DNA from: Sordariomycetes sp. S80-01Y
Lineage: Eukaryota; Ascomycota; Sordariomycetes
Length of the DNA stretch: 64,000 nucleotides
NCBI GenBank assembly: GCA_037042185.1
Contig: JAXQJY010000028.1
Coordinates: 1,426,001-1,490,000 of the forward strand
Direction of reading: 5' to 3'
Below, one piece after another: positions 23,316-32,436 of this stretch. Position numbers and translations under genes: made by a program. The notes under the pieces are model-generated. The model worked only from the letters and a program-made list of their open reading frames with translations, ran no database searches and was not told where the DNA came from. Every line of letters starts with the position of its first letter. Position 1 is the stretch's first letter.

Positions 23316-23954
23316 TTACAATGCCGCTACAGTGCCAGCGTACTCCTCTCTTGATACCTCTTTTCTCTCGACATAGCTTCCGAGGACCTCACCCCATTCC
23401 ATCGCAAGTAGACAGGCAAGCAGGTGCTTGCAGCAAGGCACATCCTCGCCCACCCCGCTTAGCCCATCCAGACTCATGCTCCCAAATTCCCAGTCCGTGC
23501 CCATCCTCTCATCTCCCCGCTGGCCGGCCGCCTCCTCGGCAGCAGGAAAGGCATCAAAAGCAAAGCTGGCGCAGGAGCAGTTCCAGGCTCGCAAGCTCAC
23601 AACGTAGCTCCTCTTCAATGACGACGACGACGACGAAGCCACCGCCGCAGAGTCGTTACGCCTGCGCGCGATCGTCGTGCCCACGGACTTGACAATGTGC
23701 GTCTCCGTCGCGGGCTCCCCGCCCGCCTGCTGCCCGGGGACGATCAGATGCGTCACGAGCCGTCGGTCCAGGAGGTCGAGGGCCGGTAGGAGGAGACTAG
23801 GGAAGAGCACGTGCAGCGTGAGGAGCAGAGGTCGGCTCGCGGGCGGGAGGTGAGAGCTTCCCTCGGCGACGGAGGAGGTGTGTGCGCTTTGGGTCGAGGT
23901 GAGATTCTTTATGAGAGTTGTGAGGAACTTGCGTTGGGAGGGGATGTTTGGCAT
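23316..23954 (-). CDS. SWIM zinc-finger protein, Sws1/Shu2-like
   Basis: Single exon, 212 aa from the ATG at 23954; the frame is open to 24086 but the upstream part lacks family character. The SWIM motif CxC...CxH is visible as C126-S-C128 and C175-K-H177 within WNCSCASFAFDAFPA and DVPCCKHLLACLLA, with a Ser/Gly-rich spacer. Proteins of this shape (small, one C-terminal SWIM domain) include fission yeast Sws1 and budding yeast Shu2, members of Shu complexes that promote Rad51-dependent homologous recombination. The N-terminal half is hydrophobic/helical (LLLTLHVLFPSLLLPALDLL). Assignment to Shu2/Sws1 is by architecture; other SWIM proteins exist. Confidence 0.75.
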   Translation of the reverse strand: MPNIPSQRKFLTTLIKNLTSTQSAHTSSVAEGSSHLPPASRPLLLTLHVLFPSLLLPALDLLDRRLVTHLIVPGQQAGGEPATETHIVKSVGTTIARRRNDSAAVASSSSSSLKRSYVVSLRAWNCSCASFAFDAFPAAEEAAGQRGDERMGTDWEFGSMSLDGLSGVGEDVPCCKHLLACLLAMEWGEVLGSYVERKEVSREEYAGTVAAL

Positions 23955-24175
23955 TTTGTTGTTGCCATGGTGAGGTTGGAAGTTTTGAGTTGGCAACGTG
24001 AAAGTGCCCCTCCATATCACGTCGAAAGGCCCCTTTTCTCGGGATTCAGGGTGGACAAGTTCAGTGTCATATCGAGCGACGGTCATAATTCTCTAGATTA
24101 TTTTTACACATAAGGATACATCTATCAGCGTGTCGTGGCCCTTCTTTTGCACATTCTAGTTTACAAATTCCACAT

Positions 24176-25457
24176 TTACACCCACTCCCTCGGCTCCTTC
24201 AACACGTCAACGAGACGAGCCTCCCTGCTCTTTGGCTCCGGCTCATACATGTACTTCCACGTAGCCGTCAGAGGCAGACTCATGAGGATGCTCTCCACTC
24301 GACTGCCTGGTGTGTTGAGCCCAAAGGCCGTGCCTCGATCGTGCACCAGGTTGAACTCGACGTACTTTCCCCTTCTGATCTGCTGCCACAGCTTCTCCTG
24401 CTCCGTGAACGGCATGTCTTTTCGCTTCTCCAAGATCGGCAAGTAAGATGGCAGGAATGATTTGAGACAGGTCTGGATGAAGCCGAATCCGTTGTTCTGG
24501 TCCGTCTCGTGCTCGTCGAGGTCGTCGAAGAAGATGCCGCCGATGCCGCGGGCCTCGCCGCGGTGCTTGTTGTAGAAGTACTCGTCGCACCACTTCTTGA
24601 AGCGCGGGTAGAAGTCCTTGTTGTGGGCGTCGCACGAGTCCTTCAACGTCTTGTGGAAGTGAATCGCGTCCTCGTCGTACAGGAACGAGGGAGTCAGGTC
24701 GGAGCCTCCGCCGAACCACCATGCCTGACTTGTGCCATCGGGCAGCGCCGTCTCGAAGTATCGGTAGTTCAGGTGAACGGTCGGCGCATGTGGGTTGTGA
24801 GGATGGATGACCAGACTCAGCCCCGCAGCAAAGAAATCCAAGCTCTCAAGCTCGGGGTCGAGACTCTTGTGGTTCGCCCTCATTTTTGCAATAGCAGGCT
24901 TAGGCAAGCTTCCATACACAATGGAAACTCCCACGCCAGCCTTCTCGAAGACATTGCCCTCCTGTAGAACGCATGTGATGCCGCCACCGCCATTAGGCCG
25001 GTCCCATTGATCGACGCGAAACTTCTTTCCATCGACCTTTTCTATGGCCTTGACGATCTCTTGTTGTTGTTCCTTGATGAAGCGTTCCATGCGCAGGCGC
25101 ATAGGAGATTCGTCCGTTATGGAGGAGTCGCGTTTCTTTTGGGCGTCTTTCTCGGCGAGGCTGGATTGGTCGAGAGCGATTTTGTTCTCAGTTGTCTAAA
25201 GTCTGTCAGCACGTATAGATCGGGCAGAGGACGAAGGTCTGAAGCTTGCGCACCGAGTAGAGGGCCAAGGGAGCGGCAACTCCGAGAGCGGCGGCGGCTC
25301 CAATGAGGGTCAGGTGGTTCCATGAGCTCTGTTGAGTCTGTCGGGAGCTTGACTGAGTGAAGAAGGACCGGGATGGTCTCAATTGGCGCGTGGTCGACTG
25401 CGGACGGAGCTGGCCGAGTTGCGCTGCGAGACGTTGTGTCTGGCGTCTCGCAGCCAT
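24176..25457 (-). CDS. HEM13: Coproporphyrinogen III oxidase (oxygen-dependent)
   Basis: Model: exons 25254-25457 and 24176-25195, 407 aa; intron 25196-25253 joins PLALYS to [10 protein letters not shown]. It converts coproporphyrinogen III to protoporphyrinogen IX in heme synthesis. Conserved blocks: [69 protein letters not shown] and the C-terminal [13 protein letters not shown]-terminal oddity relative to the cytosolic yeast enzyme: an Arg/Gln/Ser-rich presequence ([20 protein letters not shown]) followed by a hydrophobic stretch ([18 protein letters not shown]), a bipartite signal suggesting the mitochondrial intermembrane space, as in animals. Confidence 0.97.
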
Positions 25458-26524
25458 GATGAAGAGGGACCTCGATGAGGAAGAGGGGGGATCGCGAGGG
25501 CGCCGTGCTACCTTGAAAGGTTTTGAAAATGGGAAGAGATGATATCTTGCAAGTTTCCGGCAGGAAGAGCCAATTTTAAACCAAAATCAAGGCGCCGCAA
25601 AAAAGGTTCAGGAACAGAGATCTTACGATGGCGGTTGGAATCGGATTGCTGGGGATTGGCCGCCGAGGTCGTGACTTTTTTGGGTCAGGTCGCCGTCAGA
25701 TCAGGCTACCCTGCGTCGGCCCAAACCCGGAGCTGTTGTTGAAGTAAGGACGGACATCGTACCACCTACTGAAGTGCTAAATCAGGTGACATTAATCACA
25801 TTTTTCTACGGGAGGCACTCAGAAGGCGTCGAGTTGGGATGACTCTACATCGCCGGGGCATGAATGTCGTCTCGGATTGTTGAACAATATTAAGCTTGCA
25901 GCGTCGTCCGTACGCAAAATGGTATAAGTGAGAAGTCGGTGAGGACAGACACGGGCCATGTCAGGCGTGCTTTACTAACGCAAGAACCCCATATTAACAC
26001 CAAACGCTCATTCTGAGAGACCCGGGCTCATTATTACAAAGCAGCGCGTCGAACCTCGAGGAAAACAACACGGATTCCGCCCCCGTTCACTTGATGAGAA
26101 GAAGGGGCCTCGTGATCCGGGTCAGCCTGCTGATAGGTACAGTGTGACACACACTATTTGACTCAGCACCGTCGCCAGCGCACCGCAGACATCACAGTGC
26201 GAGTTCCGAAAACGGCCTAGTGGGACAGCCCCGCGTCGTCACTGCCTGGTGGTGCGCTCTGCCCGAGTGACTGCAGCTCCCCCACCGCTGCTTTGCCTCC
26301 GCTTCGAGCGTGCCTGGACTCACCAAGTCACCACTGACACTGGCACCACCTGGACGCCTCATCTGCCTCGGACTGCCTGGCACCCAACCTGATCCTCTTT
26401 CCCTTCACAACCTCCCTCCCGCATCATCCAACTTCCATCACGCAACTCCATCAACCCCATCCTTTTTCGATCAACCGCATCTATTCAAGCCGAAACTCCA
26501 TCCACTTCACTCGTCACCGCCACT
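25458..26524. promoter_or_regulatory. Divergent intergenic region, HEM13 / ATG8
   Basis: About 1.07 kb shared by HEM13 (left, minus) and ATG8 (right, plus). The last about 200 bp before ATG8 are C/T-rich with many CATC and CCAAC words, typical of a long fungal 5' UTR. No gene recognised. Confidence 0.5.
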
Positions 26525-27118
26525 ATGCGCAGCAAGTTCAAGGACGAGCACCCCTTCGAGAAGCGCAAGGCTGAGGCCGAGCGCATCCGTCAGAAGTACT
26601 CTGATCGCATTCCCGTGAGTAACGGTCTTTCCTCGCATCTGTGCAGCCATCACGACTGCGCCTTGGTCCCTGCGATTTGTAGAGCTATGACGCCGGTTGC
26701 GGCTCGTCCGCCCAAGTCGCCGGGCGCTTACCAACCCCGCCATCTCCGTCGCTGCTTCACAACCATGGGAGATAGCTAACACGTTTGCAAAGGTCATCTG
26801 CGAGAAGGTTGAGAAGTCTGATATCGCTACCATCGATAAGAAGAAGTATCTGGTTCCCTCCGACTTGACGGTCGGCCAGTTCGTCTATGTCATCCGCAAG
26901 CGAATCAAGCTGTCGCCCGAGAAGGCCATATTCATCTTCGTCGATGAGGTCCTGCCTCCCACTGCCGCCCTCATGAGCAGCATCTACGAGGAGCACAAGG
27001 ACGAGGACGGGTACGTCCATCAATCCAGAGTTATAATCCCTTTGCTCGACGCTGACTGGTCTATCATAGCTTCCTTTACATCACGTATTCTGGCGAGAAC
27101 ACATTCGGCAACGCCTAA
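26525..27118 (+). CDS. ATG8: Autophagy ubiquitin-like protein ATG8
   Basis: Model: exons 26525-26614, 26793-27010 and 27070-27118, 118 aa. Ubiquitin-like modifier conjugated to phosphatidylethanolamine on autophagosome membranes. [25 protein letters not shown] and [16 protein letters not shown] match Atg8 closely; the LIR-docking residues Y49/L50 are present. The chain ends FG-NA, so Atg4 would expose G116 after removing two residues. Both splices restore invariant sequence ([12 protein letters not shown] and [17 protein letters not shown]). The first intron (178 nt) is longer than most here. Confidence 0.98.
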
Positions 27119-29337
27119 GCGACGATTGCGCGAGCACGCCTCTCCCCTCGCGGATTTGACAATATTGATGACGGCGTTTGGGTGAACTTGCTGTTCTTGT
27201 GCTGGATCCGGACTTTGTGATATCATGCAGCTGCTAGGGAATTTATTTGATACGGAATAGACGCGCTGTCTCCTATCGCGCTCCACCACGAGAACTTTGA
27301 GCGATGTGCACGGGTCCCACCTGATCTCATGAGCAAACGAACAATCTTCAGAGCTCGGCCAAGCGCGCATGCAATGCCGCACAACTGTCACCGACGACAG
27401 AAGCTTCGAGCTGCGTTCGTGCCTGTGCCCGCACCGTGGTCGATGTACGGTGGTTAGTACGGTCATGCCTATCGATCCATGAGCTATGCAGAATTGTTTG
27501 TAGCCTAGGTACGATAGAGAATCCCAAATAACGTGCCTGGTAATCCGTTGCCGTCGCAGGCCAAGCTGCTTAGGACCGCTGTTCGTGTTTCTTTGCCGCT
27601 CTGTGCAGTCCCGTCCCTGGTCACCCGCTCCGGCTTGCTCCGTCAAACATAATACTCGGCTATAATACGTTTATGCCTAGGGCTATGAGTACCTCTACTT
27701 TTGTGCTTCAGAGCAAGTTTCTGAAGCAGAGGGCGCACCCGTGCCGTTTACGGGTGAATCAGTCTGCGAGGGAAAAGCCATAGTTCCTGACGCATACCCA
27801 GGACAGACGTACGATGTTCTCTTCTGGCGCAAAACGAAGTCTGGTTAATGACAGATTCTGGGCTGACTCATGCCTTGCAAATGATAAGCTCCCAATCAAG
27901 CCTCCGGTGGGGCAAAGACGTCAGTGAAGCGGTATGCGATAAGGCTGTAAGTGGCGGCGGGAGCTGGGAACACCGGCCCTGCCCCGACCACGCGCGTGAC
28001 ATGGCCAAACCCCTATCAGAGTTTATACGAGTGGATGCAGTGCTTGCCTCTCTGGGAGACACCTTTCCCGTCCCTGAACAAAAACTTGCTTGAGCCCGGC
28101 TCGTGAGCCCGTAAAGGGAAGCGCTGGCGTCGTCGGCAATTGGCTGGGCGCATGGGTCTGCAGCCGTTGAAGGATCTGATTCGCCCGCTACGCCCAGACG
28201 CCCACACGGGCGCCCTCAGGCTCCCACACGGGAGTTGTTCGCTTCTTGTCAGAGGTCCGCCCCCGGAAGATGCCAATACTGCGCGACGTCAGACTGCAGC
28301 GCCTCTTTCCAGAGGATGTGAATAAAATGGCAAACATCGTCTTCGCCCTCCGGGCGCTGAGTTCTGGTCGGCTCGGGCACCCTATATATCTCGACTCGCT
28401 CCGAGGTGTTCCCCCTTGCACAGCGACACCAGCACCACAGACAGTCAGTCAGTCACGGCAGAGAGCTCAGTACCAGGTGATACCTCTCATCCCGTCTGAT
28501 CTTTCCATCGCACAATCATCGCCCCATTGACTTGGCGGCTGGTCATTGTCCGTGGCTGCTCTTACTGCAGCGTCTACTCACTGTGCAAGCACGACAAGAA
28601 TAGGAGCGGCGACTCACACTCTCCTCGCTTGGCATCGTTTCACATCGAAGTCAAGCGCAGCGAAAATCGCAAATTCCCATCAGCCGTTGGATGCAAAATT
28701 AGAGATTCTCGTCTTGGCCGTTTTGACGCCGGCCTCGAGTCGACCCTGGAGCTGGCGGTTGACTGGCTCTCGTCGCTTGAAACGGTCACTAGGCGCTTAG
28801 ACACCCTTGGTGAGCGCTTCGAGCGCCTGCGGCCAGGTCAGAAGACGACGTCTCGCCAAACGGCGCATCTCATTGCGGCTTGTCCGAAATTTGTGATTGG
28901 AGGGTTGTTGGTCTTCTTCAACAAGTGACTCAGGTAAGCGTGTGGTTCTCATGTTCGCTCTCAGCACTCATTCAGATACCCCGGTGGGCCCCTCCTTATA
29001 GACCCCATTGTCTGCACCTACACCTCCCACCCCATTGTTCACTTCTCGCGATAGTGAACAGCTTTTCTTCTTCCCAGAGCATGCGCGTATAGATTCACGA
29101 ACAAGATTTCGACGGTTTCTTTTGTGGTTCCTTTTGTCACTGCTCTTTGTTAACGGCCGTTTCCTTGTCGTTCTCTTGCACATCTCATCAACACGTTCAA
29201 CCCGTTCGAATAATACACGCCTATCCTCTTCGATACTGTCCGCAGGCCGCGACTTATCCTCCTTTCCCCTTCTTTCCGCCTTCTCGCTCGGATACAGTTT
29301 ACAAAGCGAATAATTTACCAACACGAATAGACTCAAC
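27119..29337. promoter_or_regulatory. Long upstream region of PRM1 with TATA box and probable spliced 5' leader
   Basis: 2.2 kb between ATG8 and PRM1 without a convincing gene; the longest frames (208 codons on minus at 27020-27646, 133 codons at 28527-28928) have no family resemblance. A clean TATATAT at 28383-28389 suggests transcription starts near 28410, giving a leader of about 900 nt. A good donor (CAG/GTAAGC at about 28933) followed by CTCAG within 30-40 nt suggests a 5' UTR intron, although the interval is short. This is inference. Confidence 0.4.
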
Positions 29338-31518
29338 ATGGTTTCCTCACGGAACGACCACGACAACATGAACAACCAACAACAATACCCCGATGTTCCC
29401 AACTCCCTCAGGTCCGATTCGGTTGAGCTCTCCGACCTGAGCAAGACGCAGAGGTTCAAGGCCATGGCGGCTCACGGAACGACGCCCTATCTCGGTCTTC
29501 GCTCCCGCCTCTCGCAAGTCTGGATCAACCGATGGACGATCCTGCTGCTGCTTGTGCTCGTCCGCGTGGTCTTGCTCATCGCATCGCTCAACGACAACGT
29601 GGGAGATGCAAAGGAAAAGGCCCTGTCGGCTTGCAGCAAGGTTGAGGATGTCGGCAGCTCCATGGCTTCGATGCCTCACTACCTGTCGCTGGGTGTCAAT
29701 GACATGGCTGGCTCAGGCATTGAGGCGGCTGTCTCTGCCATGATCTTCACGATCGACATCATCCTGCAGGGAGTCGAAGGCATCATCTTCTTCTTCATCA
29801 ACTTCCTTGTTGGCACCTACGTCTGCCTCTTGACTGCTCTCGTCAAGGGCAGCCTGGACGTGGTGGCATCCGTCACCGAAGATGTGGGCAAGGAAATCAA
29901 CGACCTCATCGACGATGCTACCGACGAGATCAAGAGCATCGGGAACGACATCCAGGACGGTATCAACGACGTGCTTGATGGGATCAATGATCTCTTCAAC
30001 CCCGGCTCCGACGGTCCCGACGTTGACTTCTCCGGTCCCATCGACAAGCTCCAGGACTTTGACATCAATGCCGATGACTTCGCCAAAGACATCCGGGCTC
30101 TCAACGACAAGATCCCTGACTTCGATGAGGTCAAGGAAATCACCAAGGAGACCATCTCAATCCCCTTCGACTTCGTTCGCAAAGCTCTCAACGACAGCTA
30201 CGGCGACTACAAGTTCGACCGCGACGTCTTCCCGCTGGCCCAGAAGGAGAAGATGACGTTCTGCTCGGATAACGACTCGCTGAACAACTTCTTCCAGGGG
30301 CTCTTCGACCTCATCGCCAAGTCTCGCATCATCTTCATCGTCGTTTTGTCTGTGCTTGCTGTGGGGGTCATTGCGCCCATGGCTTGGTTTGAGATTAAGC
30401 GCTGGAGGAGACACCAGCAGCGTGCCCGCCTCATTGGAGACCACAGCACTGACACCATGGATGTGGTCTACATCTCCTCGCGGCCCGTCACATCGACTTT
30501 TGGTATCAAGCTCGGTCAGCACTTCAGTGGCAAGAGGCAGATCCTCGTTCGGTGGTGCGTCGCCTATGCTACCTCGCCCGCCGCCGTCTTTGTCCTGTCT
30601 CTGGCGCTGGCTGGCTTCTTCTCTTGCCTATGCCAGTTCATTCTCCTCCGGGCCGTCCAGAAAGAGGTCCCCGCCATTGCTGAGCAGGTTGGAGAGTTTG
30701 CCGACGACGTAGTCGACAGCCTCAACTCCGTCTCCGAGCAATGGGCCCTCGACGCCAACGGTGTCATCAAGAACCTCAACGATGACATCAATGACGACGT
30801 TCTCGGCCACGTCCAGAACGCTACGGACGCCGTCAACGATACACTCACCGTCTTCATGGATGAGATGAACGACGGTCTCGAGAGCGTCTTCAACGACACC
30901 ATCCTGATCGACCCCATCAAGGCCGTTGTCCGCTGCGTGATCGGAATAAAGATCGAGAGCGTGCAGAAGGGTCTTACCTGGGTACATGATCACGCCGAGG
31001 TCAAGCTTCCCCTGTTCGCCAACGACACCTTCAGCCTCGGTGCCAAGGAGTCCCTCGGGGATGACTCTAGCCTGAACACCTTCCTTGCCTCCCCCTCCTC
31101 GGTGACCACTGACGAAGTCTCCGGCGCCGTCAAGAAGGTCGTCGACTGGCTGCACGACAACATCATCCTCGAGGCACTCATCTCCACGGGCATCCTGCTT
31201 GTCTACGTCATCGTTGTTCTCATGGGCGTGGTCCGCATGCTCGCGGGAATGGCCACTCCGGACAAGACGCGCGCTGAGGGCGGCGGCGGCGGCATGCGCC
31301 TTACAGGCGAAGGCCGTCCACCACTCAGCCCTCGCAACCAGCAAGAGGCTTGGGCTGGAGAGAAGACGTATCAAAGCTACGTCCAGGGCGGACATTACGG
31401 CGACGAGCCTGCGCAGGGCGAGAAGATGTCGGGTGCGCTAGGGACGAGGTCACGATTCGGATACGCCAGGGGTACTTCTTCCGAGGAGTTCGACATGCAC
31501 GGGGCCAACAAGATTTGA
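29338..31518 (+). CDS. PRM1: Plasma membrane fusion protein PRM1
   Basis: Intronless, 726 aa. Multispanning protein promoting plasma-membrane fusion in mating and, in filamentous fungi, in sexual fertility and cell fusion. About five hydrophobic spans are visible, near residues 65-82 (WTILLLLVLVRVVLLIASL), 133-167 (two closely spaced segments or a re-entrant loop), 329-346 (IIFIVVLSVLAVGVIAP), 412-436 (AAVFVLSLALAGFFSCL) and 613-633 (LISTGILLVYVIVVLMGVV). Two large Asp/Asn-rich extracellular loops carry sequons (NDS, NAT, NDT). The N-terminal LSKTQRFKAMAAHGTTPYLGLRSRLSQVW is typical. The C-terminal cytoplasmic tail is Gly-rich and disordered. Length fits fungal Prm1. Confidence 0.95.
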   Translation: MVSSRNDHDNMNNQQQYPDVPNSLRSDSVELSDLSKTQRFKAMAAHGTTPYLGLRSRLSQVWINRWTILLLLVLVRVVLLIASLNDNVGDAKEKALSACSKVEDVGSSMASMPHYLSLGVNDMAGSGIEAAVSAMIFTIDIILQGVEGIIFFFINFLVGTYVCLLTALVKGSLDVVASVTEDVGKEINDLIDDATDEIKSIGNDIQDGINDVLDGINDLFNPGSDGPDVDFSGPIDKLQDFDINADDFAKDIRALNDKIPDFDEVKEITKETISIPFDFVRKALNDSYGDYKFDRDVFPLAQKEKMTFCSDNDSLNNFFQGLFDLIAKSRIIFIVVLSVLAVGVIAPMAWFEIKRWRRHQQRARLIGDHSTDTMDVVYISSRPVTSTFGIKLGQHFSGKRQILVRWCVAYATSPAAVFVLSLALAGFFSCLCQFILLRAVQKEVPAIAEQVGEFADDVVDSLNSVSEQWALDANGVIKNLNDDINDDVLGHVQNATDAVNDTLTVFMDEMNDGLESVFNDTILIDPIKAVVRCVIGIKIESVQKGLTWVHDHAEVKLPLFANDTFSLGAKESLGDDSSLNTFLASPSSVTTDEVSGAVKKVVDWLHDNIILEALISTGILLVYVIVVLMGVVRMLAGMATPDKTRAEGGGGGMRLTGEGRPPLSPRNQQEAWAGEKTYQSYVQGGHYGDEPAQGEKMSGALGTRSRFGYARGTSSEEFDMHGANKI

Positions 31519-32092
31519 ACCTCCTCCAGAGGGGAATAAATCATGCAAAACAAAAAAAACTCGAAAAGCCAAAAACATTTTCCTTGGTTAAGGGGTGGCA
31601 CTATCACAGCAGCCTCCTCGGACCAGCTGGATCTGGACTAGAGTCTCTCGCTGCTGCTTATCAGGCTTACTTGGAATAGACGGCAAGGTTTTGGAGGCCG
31701 CAAGTTGAAAGTGTTCCCCCCGACCTTCCGCAATGGACTTCATACGAAGGACATTGGGGCGTTGGAGGTGGACTTGATACCTCGGGCTCCCGGTTGGTTG
31801 GACGGGTCTGGGTCGACTCAACAAGATTGTCAAAGCTTTTTGTAGCCCGGCGACTAGACTGACTTGCGCCCATCCAGATTGGAATATCTTGAATACCAAA
31901 ATATGGCTACATTTGTGTTGTGTTTCTCCGTGCCTCGTCGTGATGCAGTCTAGTTGAGTGTCGTGTAAGTGACCGGTCGGCAACGGTGGTCAGCCAACGT
32001 GCCGCCAGGCCGACATAGATCCAACATGATGTCAAATGAGTAAGAAAGTCCGCCACAGTCAGCTTGATCCTCTATGCAAATTTGACCAGCTA

Positions 32093-32098
32093 TGACTC
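32093..32098 (+). promoter_or_regulatory. TGACTC core, candidate CPC1/GCN4 (cross-pathway control) site
   Basis: TGACTC is the core bound by Gcn4/CPC1 bZIP factors on amino-acid biosynthesis promoters. This copy lies 344 bp before the tryptophan synthase ATG. Sequence match and gene function agree; binding is inferred. Confidence 0.45.
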
Positions 32099-32260
32099 CC
32101 CCCTTTTCGAACCGCATATTGTTCGCTCGAGGCCAACTCTATTCAGGACCGCTTTGAGGCCATCCACCGTTGTTGCCGGATTAGGAACTCCGACCGCCAT
32201 GCAGATGCAGGGCACCGCCCGCACCTACAGTCATTGTACCGAACGTGGGGTCGCCGCCCG

Positions 32261-32295
32261 CCGCAGCGCCGCAGTGCAGCAGTGCAGCGCTGCGG
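32261..32295. repeat. GC-rich inverted repeat in the tryptophan synthase promoter
   Basis: CCGCAGCGC (32261-32269) and its exact reverse complement GCGCTGCGG (32287-32295) flank a 17-nt spacer that itself repeats GCAGTGCA-like words. It lies about 140 bp upstream of the start codon, between the two TGACTC sites. Confidence 0.6.
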
Positions 32296-32337
32296 GCAAA
32301 CTTCATGACCGCGCCGATCAACGGCGAAATTTCCCAC

Positions 32338-32343
32338 TGACTC
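32338..32343 (+). promoter_or_regulatory. TGACTC core, second candidate CPC1/GCN4 site
   Basis: Second TGACTC, 99 bp before the tryptophan synthase start codon. Fungal TRP genes are standard targets of cross-pathway control. Confidence 0.5.
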
Positions 32344-32436
32344 GTCCATCTTCGCCTCTCGACTTCCACCGTCCTACTTAAAGCCATTGGACGCCGCCAT
32401 CATCTGTTCTCGTCCCACACACTTCACATCTACATC

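Larger units (their letters stand above)
31519..32436. promoter_or_regulatory. Upstream region of tryptophan synthase
   Basis: About 920 bp between PRM1 and the tryptophan synthase start. No gene seen. The proximal 350 bp carry two TGACTC cores (32093-32098, 32338-32343) and a GC-rich inverted repeat (32261-32295). Confidence 0.55.

Noticed and set aside
28527-28928. 133-codon frame upstream of PRM1
   Set aside because: No motif, mixed composition and position between a TATA box and the PRM1 ATG; better explained as leader sequence.
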